From Treponema sp. UBA3870 (GTDB lineage Bacteria; Spirochaetota; Spirochaetia; Treponematales; Treponemataceae): DNA of 13,370 bases. The notes beneath the pieces were generated by a model that saw only the letters and a list, made by a program, of their open reading frames with translations, did not search any database and was not told the DNA's origin. Both the position numbers and the translations under genes were made by a program. This document shows, piece by piece, positions 6,468 through 13,037 of the stretch (the stretch's first letter is position 1; every line of letters starts with the position of its first letter). The DNA lies in NCBI GenBank assembly GCA_002392275.1, contig DGGQ01000158.1:1-13370 (forward strand), given 5' to 3'.

Positions 6468-7364
6468 ATGACTTTAGTTCAGGGCATTGCTCTTGGTGCA
6501 ATTCAGGGTATCGCCGAGTTTTTGCCAATATCATCTTCTGGACATCTTAAAATTGCACAGAAACTTTTTAATCTGGATGACGTTCCGCTTTTGTTCAATG
6601 TGGTCCTTCATCTTGCAACACTTTTGGTTGTCGTAATCTTTTTCCGCAAAAAGATTTGGGAACTCCTAAAGGCATTTGGCCGCCTGATTTCCCGTCGCCC
6701 GGCTCCAACAAAATATCGTGAGCAGGATGGAACTGCTGTTGAGCTTTCAACTGAAACTGCTTTGGTCGCTGAGCAAAACCGTCGCAGGTACATTCTTGCG
6801 GTTGTGATTACAACAGTTGTGACTGGTGTTCTTGGAATTGCCTCTGAAAAACTGATTGGCGATTTGCCTTTTGTCTGGATTTTTGGTGGATTTATTGTTA
6901 CCGCAATTCTTTTGGTTTCGTCCGCGATTTTTGATAAAAAATTCAATGCAAAAAAATCTGCCTCTGTTGATTCTGACCGCAAGTTTAAAAACGCGCCAAA
7001 CTGGATTCAGGCTTTGATAATTGGTATTGCGCAGGGAATTGGAACCTTGCCGGGGATTTCCAGAAGTGGAACCACAATTTCTGGCTCACTTTTTTGTGGC
7101 GTGGACCGCTGTGTTGCGGGCGAATATTCTTTCATAGCCTCAATCCCAGCTATTCTGGGTGCGTTCATTTTGGAAGCAAAGGACCTTGACGAAGTTACTC
7201 AGATTGTTGGAATTGCACCATTGATTTCGGGCTGTGTCACCGCGTTTGCAACAGGCTATCTCGCTTTGTTCTTGTTGATGAAGATAATCAAGAAGGGCAG
7301 ACTTGAGTGGTTCGCATGTTATTTGATTCCTGCTGCAATTCTTGGGTTCATTTTCCTAAAATAG
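6468..7364 (+). CDS. uppP: Undecaprenyl-diphosphate phosphatase UppP (BacA)
   Basis: A 298-residue multi-spanning membrane enzyme that dephosphorylates undecaprenyl diphosphate to recycle the lipid carrier for peptidoglycan; overexpression of the family gives bacitracin resistance. The two signature regions are clear: the N-terminal GIAEFLPISSSGHL with E17 and H26, and the second, GTLPGISRSGTT, with S198 and catalytic R199. The rest is hydrophobic helices arranged as an inverted repeat. A polar, charged insertion (about residues 76-108) between early membrane segments seems longer than usual. GGAGGA at 6457-6462 lies five bases before the ATG. No convincing -35/-10 pair is visible in the short gap after the nfnB terminator. 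No terminator follows, so readthrough into the next gene is possible. Confidence 0.95.
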   Translation: MTLVQGIALGAIQGIAEFLPISSSGHLKIAQKLFNLDDVPLLFNVVLHLATLLVVVIFFRKKIWELLKAFGRLISRRPAPTKYREQDGTAVELSTETALVAEQNRRRYILAVVITTVVTGVLGIASEKLIGDLPFVWIFGGFIVTAILLVSSAIFDKKFNAKKSASVDSDRKFKNAPNWIQALIIGIAQGIGTLPGISRSGTTISGSLFCGVDRCVAGEYSFIASIPAILGAFILEAKDLDEVTQIVGIAPLISGCVTAFATGYLALFLLMKIIKKGRLEWFACYLIPAAILGFIFLK

Positions 7365-7444
7365 ATTTGTGGCGGCCTTTAAGTAACAAATTCAATTAAG
7401 ACTTGTTTTCTTTTTGACGATTTTCTTTAAGGAGGATGTGACAA

Positions 7445-8005
7445 ATGAAAAAGGGAAAGTTCTTCGCAATTCTTTTTTTTGCATCCACAGTTTTTATGGC
7501 AACGGCTGTGGCTGTTGAACCTGTCGCTGAAAATCAAGAGGAAGGTCCTATTGATTTGATTCTAAGGGCCGGAAAACAAATCTGGAGTTCAATAACGGAT
7601 GGAGCAAATAGAGCCGTAGAAGATTTTAACGATGCCATTTCATCAGTGACATCAAAAATCACCGTGGGTGAATGGAGATTTGATAACGGAAAATATTCTA
7701 CGACAATTCTCTGTGAAAAAAATGGAAATATGACGGTCACCCAGACGAATGTCAACGGCGAGATTGTCTACACTGGAACCTACGCTGCTTCCACAAATAA
7801 AATAACTTTCAACGTCCAGAAAAAGAGTACAAAAATTCTTTTTATGACTTTGCATGACAGTATGGATGAAAAATGGGAAATTGATTATTCGATTCCGTTT
7901 GCGTCAGGAGAAATGAAAATCAAAAGTAAACAAATCCCTGCTGATGGAAACGGCTATGATTTTTCCCGGCCAACAATTTTTACTGCTGCTAAGTCGGAGA
8001 AGTGA
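7445..8005 (+). CDS. Small secreted protein, beta-rich, function unknown
   Basis: I do not recognise a family for this 186-residue protein. It has a clear Sec signal peptide: KK at 2-3, a hydrophobic core at about 6-20 and a probable cleavage after A23 (AVA-VE). No lipobox is seen, so it is probably periplasmic or exported. Residues 35-70 are amphipathic helix-like; residues 73-165 alternate like antiparallel strands (GEWRFDNGKY, GNMTVTQTNV, GEIVYTGTYA, NKITFNV), resembling small lipocalin-like or copper-resistance-type beta barrels. That resemblance is only a pattern impression. One cysteine (C90) is present. GGAGG at 7431-7435 is a strong ribosome binding site. The gene lies 80 bases after uppP on the same strand and converges on birA, with only 10 bases between the two stop codons. 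Confidence 0.75.
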   Translation: MKKGKFFAILFFASTVFMATAVAVEPVAENQEEGPIDLILRAGKQIWSSITDGANRAVEDFNDAISSVTSKITVGEWRFDNGKYSTTILCEKNGNMTVTQTNVNGEIVYTGTYAASTNKITFNVQKKSTKILFMTLHDSMDEKWEIDYSIPFASGEMKIKSKQIPADGNGYDFSRPTIFTAAKSEK

Positions 8006-8008
8006 AAC

Positions 8009-8025
8009 TGAAAAATTAGTTTTCA
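8009..8025. terminator. Weak bidirectional terminator between convergent genes
   Basis: TGAAAA (8009-8014) and TTTTCA (8020-8025) form a six-pair stem around a five-base loop in the 10-base gap between the two stop codons, reaching into the end of birA. The stem is AT-rich, so termination strength is doubtful. Confidence 0.35.
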
Positions 8026-8855
8026 TGTAGCGTAACTTCGCCCGATGATAGTTCTTTTTTTGTTCCGTCATCCAGCTGGACCAAAAGTTCTGCCGAATCC
8101 GTGATGTCCAAAACTTTTGCGGTGTAGGTCCCATCTTTTGTCCCAGCCAATGGAGAGACGGTGACATTTTTTCCAGTCAAAAAAGATTTTGCACGATACT
8201 CGTCAATAAATTTTTCATCATTGTCCAGAATATAAAAAAACTCTTTTGTACATGTGGCTAAAAGTTTTGACCTGTATTCTTCTGGATTTTCACATGAATC
8301 AAAAATACCGCCTGCTTTTCCAAGATTTTCGTCCGCATTTTTTTTCATCGCAATATTGATTCCAATTCCTACAACAACGCATGGAACAGTTCCATGTCTG
8401 TCGCAAAAACCTTCCGCAAGAATACCGCTTACTTTTTTTTCGCCGACATAAATATCGTTCACCCATTTGATTTTTGTACGCACATTAAAAACTTTTTCAA
8501 TCGCACGGCTCACGGCAACTGCTGCTGCGGCTGTAATTTTTGCTGGATTCAGCGCGTCCGTTTTTGGAACATGGATTAATGAAAAATAGATTCCAGTGTT
8601 GGCAGGGGAATAAAATTTACGGCCAACTCTTCCTCTTCCAGCGCTCTGACTTTTTGCGGCCACAAGCATTTTGTCATATTTTTTTTTGTCAAAAAAATCT
8701 CCAGCATTTTCCAGACGGCGTAAAAGCTCAGAGTTTGTGGAATCAATCGAATCAAAAATATGAACCTTATCAATAGAAAAATCTTCCGGGACAAAATCTT
8801 TTTTGTATGAGGCAAAATCCTTCCAGAAAGTCTCCTCGTTAAAATCATCCTGCAT
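8016..8855 (-). CDS. birA: Biotin--[acetyl-CoA-carboxylase] ligase, class I
   Basis: A 279-residue biotin protein ligase, which makes biotinyl-5'-AMP and transfers biotin to a lysine of carrier domains such as acetyl-CoA carboxylase BCCP. Motifs: SxxSTN-like IDSTN near 37-41, the biotinyl-AMP loop GRGRVGR at 73-79, KWVNDIY at 130-136, K141-V-SGIL, and GIGIN at 163-167. Residues about 228-278 look like the C-terminal SH3-like domain. There is no N-terminal winged helix, so it should be a plain ligase (class I) and not a biotin-operon repressor. Its ATG directly abuts the stop codon of the PII-like gene (TAAATG), with GGGA about 10 bases upstream, so it is translationally coupled as last gene of the luxS operon. 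Confidence 0.93.
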   Translation of the reverse strand: MQDDFNEETFWKDFASYKKDFVPEDFSIDKVHIFDSIDSTNSELLRRLENAGDFFDKKKYDKMLVAAKSQSAGRGRVGRKFYSPANTGIYFSLIHVPKTDALNPAKITAAAAVAVSRAIEKVFNVRTKIKWVNDIYVGEKKVSGILAEGFCDRHGTVPCVVVGIGINIAMKKNADENLGKAGGIFDSCENPEEYRSKLLATCTKEFFYILDNDEKFIDEYRAKSFLTGKNVTVSPLAGTKDGTYTAKVLDITDSAELLVQLDDGTKKELSSGEVTLHEN

Positions 8856-9500
8856 TTATTTTTTTCCCAGAAGATGGAATTGTGAAACCGGAGACGAAAA
8901 TGCAATTCCGCTTCCCGGCTGAGAAAGACATTCAAGATTCTGGATTGCGGACATGACGGCATCTTTTTTTTCATGGTCAACCACAATCAAAAGCATTTCT
9001 TTTTCCGGAACAATCTGCACGCCAAAAAAACTTTCGTCGCCTTCTTTTGCAGTTCCGCGTGCCTTGATGACCGTTCCACCACCGGCACCTGCTTTTCTCG
9101 CAGCAGCCATTGCATCATCAGCATATCCGCTGTTTAAAATCACTGTAATCAAATCGTTCGGTGTTTCTGTCATCCCGCATCCTCCGTCAGTTTTTATGAT
9201 TTCGCCCGTCCGAGACAAAGAATCAACATTGCTTACAAAAATGCAGCCCAAATGTTTTTTTTCATTTTTCGTCGATTCTATGATTGCGTTTAAAATCAAT
9301 TCTTTTTTTTCACTTTCAGCCACAATAAAAACGACATCTTTTTTTGTGTCGATTCCAAGCAGAGCCGCCATTGCACTTGGGCTGATTCCGCGTCCTGACA
9401 AAACCGTTCCGCCAAAACTTCCTGCTTTAACGGCAGACTGAACAATCATCTTTCCTTTTCCAGCGGAAACAATCGTAATCAAAAGTTCATATCCAGTCAT
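8856..9500 (-). CDS. Tandem PII-like signalling protein
   Basis: A 214-residue protein made of two fused PII-like (ferredoxin-like fold) units. Residues 4-99 and 114-212 align with each other: YELLITIVSAG against DLITVILNSG, VKAGSFGGTV (24-33) against RKAGAGGGTV (135-144), a following RG, VVFIVAESEKKELI against LLIVVDHEKKDAVM. PII proteins form trimers that bind nucleotides or other small effectors in clefts between subunits and control transporters or enzymes. The connecting loops are short and lack the uridylylated tyrosine context of GlnB/GlnK, so classic nitrogen signalling is unlikely. The two loops differ between halves (residues 39-54 versus 150-167). Its ATG overlaps the stop of the DUF1538 gene by 4 bp and has GGAGG six bases upstream, so it is a probable dedicated regulator of that membrane protein. 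The ligand is unknown. Confidence 0.8.
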   Translation of the reverse strand: MTGYELLITIVSAGKGKMIVQSAVKAGSFGGTVLSGRGISPSAMAALLGIDTKKDVVFIVAESEKKELILNAIIESTKNEKKHLGCIFVSNVDSLSRTGEIIKTDGGCGMTETPNDLITVILNSGYADDAMAAARKAGAGGGTVIKARGTAKEGDESFFGVQIVPEKEMLLIVVDHEKKDAVMSAIQNLECLSQPGSGIAFSSPVSQFHLLGKK

Positions 9501-11053
9501 TTTTCCTCCAATGCAGCATCTGTTTTTTTACGGTTTGTTTTTATTTTATAGATGATTCCCAAAACCTGTATTGCAATCAATGGGGTCATTGCGACCAAAG
9601 CGATTACGCCAAACGCATCTTTTACCGCATCCCCTCCGAATGCAAGGGAAGTGCCAAGCGTGAACGACAAAATGAATGTGCTGGTCATCGGTCCTGAAGC
9701 GACACCGCCTGAATCAAATGCAATTCCTGTAAAAAGCGGCGGACAAAAAAACGTGAGCACCAACGCTATACTATAACCGGGTATAAGTATATACCAAAGA
9801 CTGAATTTAAACATGATGCGAACCATGCTAAGACCGATTGATATTGCGACACCGACAGAAAGAGTTATAAGAAGAAGTTTTCGTCTTATGTTTCCAGCCG
9901 AAGCCGATTCAACTTGCTCGGTCAAAACCCAAACGGCAGGCTCAGCCAAAACAACCACGGCACCAAAAACAAGGCCTGTTATAATCAAAAAGATTTTCCA
10001 TCCGGCGGAAAGTTCAAACGCCTTTGTTCCCAAAATCTGTCCGAGCATTTTTCCGGCAGACATAAATCCACCGTTGACTCCCGACAAAAAAATCACCAGA
10101 CCGACAAAACTGTAAATGAATCCCATCACAATCCTGTTGATTTGTCCACGCGGAAGTTTCAATAAAAAAATCTGGAACACGACGAACATTATAACCAGAG
10201 GCAAAAGAGCAAGAGAAACTTCCCTCAAAACATCCGGGAGCTGTTTTATAAAAATGCCGAGGCCGAAAAACTTTTGTGAAAAATCAGCGGCGGGAAATCC
10301 TTCCAGAGACTCGATACTTTCTGCGACAACCGATGCGGAATCAGCATTGGAAGATTTAAGCGAGACCAGAATGCCGTAAACGCAGACAGCCGCCACAGGT
10401 CCGATTGAAGCTATTCCCGTTAGACCAAACGAGCCATCAGAATTGTCCGAAGATTTTTTTCCGGAGCGGACAGCGGAAACACCCATGCCCAGCGCCATGA
10501 TAAACGGAACGGTCATGGGTCCGGTTGTTGCGCCTCCTGCATCAAAAGCGACTCCCTGAAAATCAGATGGAGAAAAAAATGCAAGCGCAAAAAGTCCGGT
10601 GTAAGACAAAATCAAAACCCAGCGGAGTTTCCAGTTCAAGATTGTCCGCAAAAGTCCGAGCATGACAAAAAGCCCTACACCGATTGCAATCATAATTACG
10701 AGGAGCCACTTGTTTATTGATTGGGACACATTTCGAATTTGGTCGGCTAGCACCTGCACATCCGGTTCCGCGACAGTCACCATAAAACCGATTATGAATG
10801 CGGCAACAAGAAGCAAGGGAAGATTTTTTCTGGACGTAAGAGCCGCACCGCATTTTTCACCGAGCGGAAGAATACCGATGTCAACGCCCCATGTAAAAAC
10901 GGTCAGCCCCAAAATCAAAAGGATACCGCCGATAACAAAACGCACGATAGTCACAGAACCCAATGGCGCTGCGGTCAGACCAAGAATGAGAACGATGGCC
11001 ATAATCGGGAGAACGGAAAAAACGGTTTCCTTCAGTTTTTGAATGATGTTCAT
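9497..11053 (-). CDS. DUF1538 membrane protein, internally duplicated putative transporter
   Basis: A 518-residue polytopic membrane protein of the DUF1538 type with around a dozen hydrophobic segments. The two halves repeat each other: AEPDVQVLADQI at 95-106 matches AEPAVWVLTEQV at 370-381, and FDAGGATTGPM (170-180) matches FDSGGVASGPM (446-456), a constant offset of about 275 residues. The acidic E96/E371 and the DxGG...GPM loops inside hydrophobic surroundings look like a substrate or ion path formed by a two-fold repeat. A polar loop at about 195-210 and another at 232-262 lie between the halves. The substrate is not known to me; transport is inferred. The ATG at 11053 is fixed by an in-frame TAA two codons upstream; the nearest Shine-Dalgarno (GGAG) is about 15 bases away, which is long. 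It starts 23 bases after luxS and overlaps the PII-like gene by 4 bp. Confidence 0.85.
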   Translation of the reverse strand: MNIIQKLKETVFSVLPIMAIVLILGLTAAPLGSVTIVRFVIGGILLILGLTVFTWGVDIGILPLGEKCGAALTSRKNLPLLLVAAFIIGFMVTVAEPDVQVLADQIRNVSQSINKWLLVIMIAIGVGLFVMLGLLRTILNWKLRWVLILSYTGLFALAFFSPSDFQGVAFDAGGATTGPMTVPFIMALGMGVSAVRSGKKSSDNSDGSFGLTGIASIGPVAAVCVYGILVSLKSSNADSASVVAESIESLEGFPAADFSQKFFGLGIFIKQLPDVLREVSLALLPLVIMFVVFQIFLLKLPRGQINRIVMGFIYSFVGLVIFLSGVNGGFMSAGKMLGQILGTKAFELSAGWKIFLIITGLVFGAVVVLAEPAVWVLTEQVESASAGNIRRKLLLITLSVGVAISIGLSMVRIMFKFSLWYILIPGYSIALVLTFFCPPLFTGIAFDSGGVASGPMTSTFILSFTLGTSLAFGGDAVKDAFGVIALVAMTPLIAIQVLGIIYKIKTNRKKTDAALEEK

Positions 11054-11076
11054 TTTTTATGCAGATTTCTCCTGGA

Positions 11077-11556
11077 CTATTTGTAACAGTTCCATCCTTT
11101 TCCTTGGATTCCTTCGACCCACTTTTTTGCATACGCTTTTGCGCCTTCCAAATCATGGTCGCGGTAATTGCCACATTCTTTTTCGGTTGTGGCGGGAACA
11201 GGCTTGTTCCAGACGGCGACTTTTTTCAAAACATTGCACAGATGTTCCGCAATGTATTCTTCCGAATTGTCGCCCCAGAGCGTAAAATAAAAACCGGTAC
11301 GGCAGCCCATCGGACTAAAATCAATTACGCCGGGGATTTCGTCGCGGATGTATTCGGCAACAAGATGCTCAAGCGTATGGATTGTACCGTTTTCCATAAA
11401 TTCCTTGTTGGGCTGGCAAAAGCGGATGTCGTATTTGGAAACAATGTCCCCCTTGCGTCCTGTTTTTTCGGAAGCAAGCCTTACGAATGGGGCCGTAACC
11501 TTTGTGTGGTCCAGATTGAATGAATCAACGTTGTACTTTTTCTTTTCTTCTGACAT
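11077..11556 (-). CDS. luxS: S-ribosylhomocysteine lyase LuxS
   Basis: A 159-residue LuxS, full length for the family. It cleaves S-ribosylhomocysteine to homocysteine and DPD, the precursor of autoinducer-2, in the activated methyl cycle. Metal ligands H60 and H64 lie in HTLEHLVAEY, with catalytic E63 between them; catalytic C85 is in SPMGCRTGFY; the third metal ligand C128 is in ECGNYRDH. GGAGGA lies five bases before the ATG at 11556. No pfs gene is adjacent. The next gene (DUF1538) follows after 23 bases with no terminator, so luxS is probably the first gene of a four-gene operon. I could not place a convincing -10/-35 pair upstream. Confidence 0.97.
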   Translation of the reverse strand: MSEEKKKYNVDSFNLDHTKVTAPFVRLASEKTGRKGDIVSKYDIRFCQPNKEFMENGTIHTLEHLVAEYIRDEIPGVIDFSPMGCRTGFYFTLWGDNSEEYIAEHLCNVLKKVAVWNKPVPATTEKECGNYRDHDLEGAKAYAKKWVEGIQGKGWNCYK

Positions 11557-11703
11557 ATTTTCCTCCAGATCTATATGGTCTTTTTTTTAATTTTTTGGAC
11601 GGCATTGCTTTTTTTCCGGGCTTTCCGGGGTTCCGCGTGACCAAGCACCTGTAAAACAAGCAGCGCCAAGGAGGGCGCGTCATTTGTTAGCGCAAAAAGC
11701 AGG

Positions 11704-11724
11704 TGAGTTTTCGCAGAAAACTCA
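11704..11724. other. Perfect 9-bp hairpin with 3-base loop
   Basis: TGAGTTTTC (11704-11712) and GAAAACTCA (11716-11724) are exact reverse complements around GCA. On the minus strand the stem is followed by CCTGCTTTTT, so it could also act as a weak terminator or attenuator before luxS. Confidence 0.6.
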
Positions 11725-11726
11725 TG

Positions 11727-11756
11727 GGTAAAAATTGCAAGGATGCAATTTTTATC
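11727..11756. terminator. 13-bp hairpin, possible bidirectional terminator
   Basis: TAAAAATTGCA (11729-11739) and TGCAATTTTTA (11744-11754) are exact reverse complements around a four-base loop; G11727-C11756 and G11728-T11755 extend the stem to 13 pairs. The T-runs at both ends of the stem give terminator character in either direction. It would best serve the glycan-binding protein gene on the minus strand, 105 bases after its stop. It could equally be part of a structured repeat or leader RNA. Confidence 0.5.
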
Positions 11757-11861
11757 ACACGGCCTCATGCCACCGCTATAAGTGGGTCAAAACGATACAT
11801 TTCTTTTGGAAGGGCTGTATTAAAGCGCGTCAAATTCACGCAGATTTTTGCTACTTTACGC

Positions 11862-13016
11862 TTAGGGTTCCCAATAATTAACAAAGAGGCATTCGGGGTC
11901 AGCAAGAAGATATTTTTCTCCGTTTACATTAATTTGATAATTTGGCTCCGTAACAGCAGAACTGAAAGGCTCGTAGGTGTTATTGGGATTTACATCAACC
12001 AGATAATCACAGTATTCATAGCCACCGCTAAAATTGTCTGGACCATAACAAACAGTTCCTTGCTCAGTTATGGCACTGTTTGTACTTGAATCAAATCTAA
12101 AGTTTCTGTGATCCATCCATCTGTAGCCAATGTCTACAACAAAAGTATAATCATAGATGTTTATCTTTGGATTTTCTTTCCATTGCCATAAATGTTCATA
12201 GTCTGCCATCAATTTTTTATAATCATCAACACCTCTAAACCAGCAGTCATAAAAACTTATTTCGCGACCATCAAATACAATGACATACCCTTTTTCATCA
12301 CTGGTATTGAGTGGAAGAAGAAATGCTTTGCCGTTTTGTTTTCCATCTTGGGTCTGATAATAACGCTTTGCCCTTTTGGCTAATTTTTTGTAAAGTGCTG
12401 AATCTTCATCCGGGTCTTTGGAAGCTTTTGCTTTAGCATCTTTTTTTGCCTGCTTTAAAGTTTCAACATTTTTAATTTCAATTTTTTTTCCTTTGTAGTA
12501 AAATCTAATTTCATCAATGCAGGTATCATTGTATTTTGTTCCCCTGTAAACATCTTGAATTGTAAAAACAAGGGCATCTACAGTAGCTGTTTCTTTAAGA
12601 TGAATCGATTGGAAATCTTCGCAGTCGTCTTCCAGAGTGTAATCAGCAGCAGGCCCAACATCAGTATGAAGACAGGCAATATTTAAAGTCTTTACGCGGT
12701 TGTTCTTTTTGTATAAGTCTTTGTGGGCAAATCCGTTTATAATCCTAATTTCGTCAATTTTAATAGGCTCGTAAAAAACAAGGGTCAGCCTTTCATCAAT
12801 TCCAGAGTTGCTTTTGTCTTCTACCCAGACGGTGTCCAGTTTGTCATCAAAAGCATTCAAGGCGTCATAAATAATTTTTCTTCCAGAAAGCCATTCAGAA
12901 AAAGTGCTGCTTGCCTCTGCCGATTTTATGTAAGCATAGTCGCTGCGGCCTTCCGCTGTTGCAAAGATATGAGCTGCTAAAAGCGTTAAGATTGCTGATG
13001 CGAAAATTCTTTTCAT
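11862..13016 (-). CDS. Secreted protein with NADase-type glycan-binding domain
   Basis: A 384-residue exported protein. A Sec signal peptide spans about residues 1-22. Residues 33-175 match the discoidin-like NADase-type glycan-binding domain, frequent in treponeme secreted proteins: NAFDDKLDTVWVED at 54-67, GIDERLTLVF (72-81), INGFAHKDLYKKNNRVKTL (93-111) and DVYRGTKYNDTCIDEIRFYY (155-174). A lysine-rich charged linker follows (about 184-218). The last 165 residues, rich in Trp and Tyr, are not a domain I recognise. The likely role is binding carbohydrate at or outside the cell surface; no catalytic motif is evident. AGGA lies just before the ATG. It begins 21 bases after the stop of the upstream gene on the same strand, so the two are probably co-transcribed. 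Confidence 0.85.
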   Translation of the reverse strand: MKRIFASAILTLLAAHIFATAEGRSDYAYIKSAEASSTFSEWLSGRKIIYDALNAFDDKLDTVWVEDKSNSGIDERLTLVFYEPIKIDEIRIINGFAHKDLYKKNNRVKTLNIACLHTDVGPAADYTLEDDCEDFQSIHLKETATVDALVFTIQDVYRGTKYNDTCIDEIRFYYKGKKIEIKNVETLKQAKKDAKAKASKDPDEDSALYKKLAKRAKRYYQTQDGKQNGKAFLLPLNTSDEKGYVIVFDGREISFYDCWFRGVDDYKKLMADYEHLWQWKENPKINIYDYTFVVDIGYRWMDHRNFRFDSSTNSAITEQGTVCYGPDNFSGGYEYCDYLVDVNPNNTYEPFSSAVTEPNYQINVNGEKYLLADPECLFVNYWEP

Positions 13017-13037
13017 TTTTTCCTGCTTTTATAAAAA

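Larger units (their letters stand above)
11600..11861. other. Structured intergenic region upstream of luxS
   Basis: This 304-base gap between luxS and the next gene holds no convincing gene. It contains nested and adjacent hairpins: CACCTG (11646-11651) with CAGGTG (11700-11705) enclosing GCGCC/GGCGC (11663-11667, 11674-11678), and two perfect hairpins at 11704-11724 and 11727-11756, listed separately. TCCGGG occurs twice at 11615 and 11624. A 65-codon minus-strand frame (11768-11571) runs through it, but its sequence follows the hairpins and it has no good ribosome site. From memory only, similar peptides occur as short hypothetical proteins in treponeme genomes, which would fit a dispersed repeat. 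It may hold the luxS operon promoter, a leader RNA, or a repeat element. Confidence 0.5.

Noticed and set aside
8953..11042. Plus-strand ORFs opposite the PII-like and DUF1538 genes
   Set aside because: Low-complexity antisense frames opposite genes with clear internal repeats and good starts; no independent support.
11646..11705. Integron attC site around GTTAGCGC
   Set aside because: Some treponemes have integrons, but the core does not fit GTTRRRY and there is no matching RYYYAAC partner at the other end.
11571..11768. 65-codon minus-strand ORF upstream of luxS as a real gene
   Set aside because: It reads through three hairpins, has no good ribosome binding site and no recognisable protein features; a structured or repeat element explains it better.
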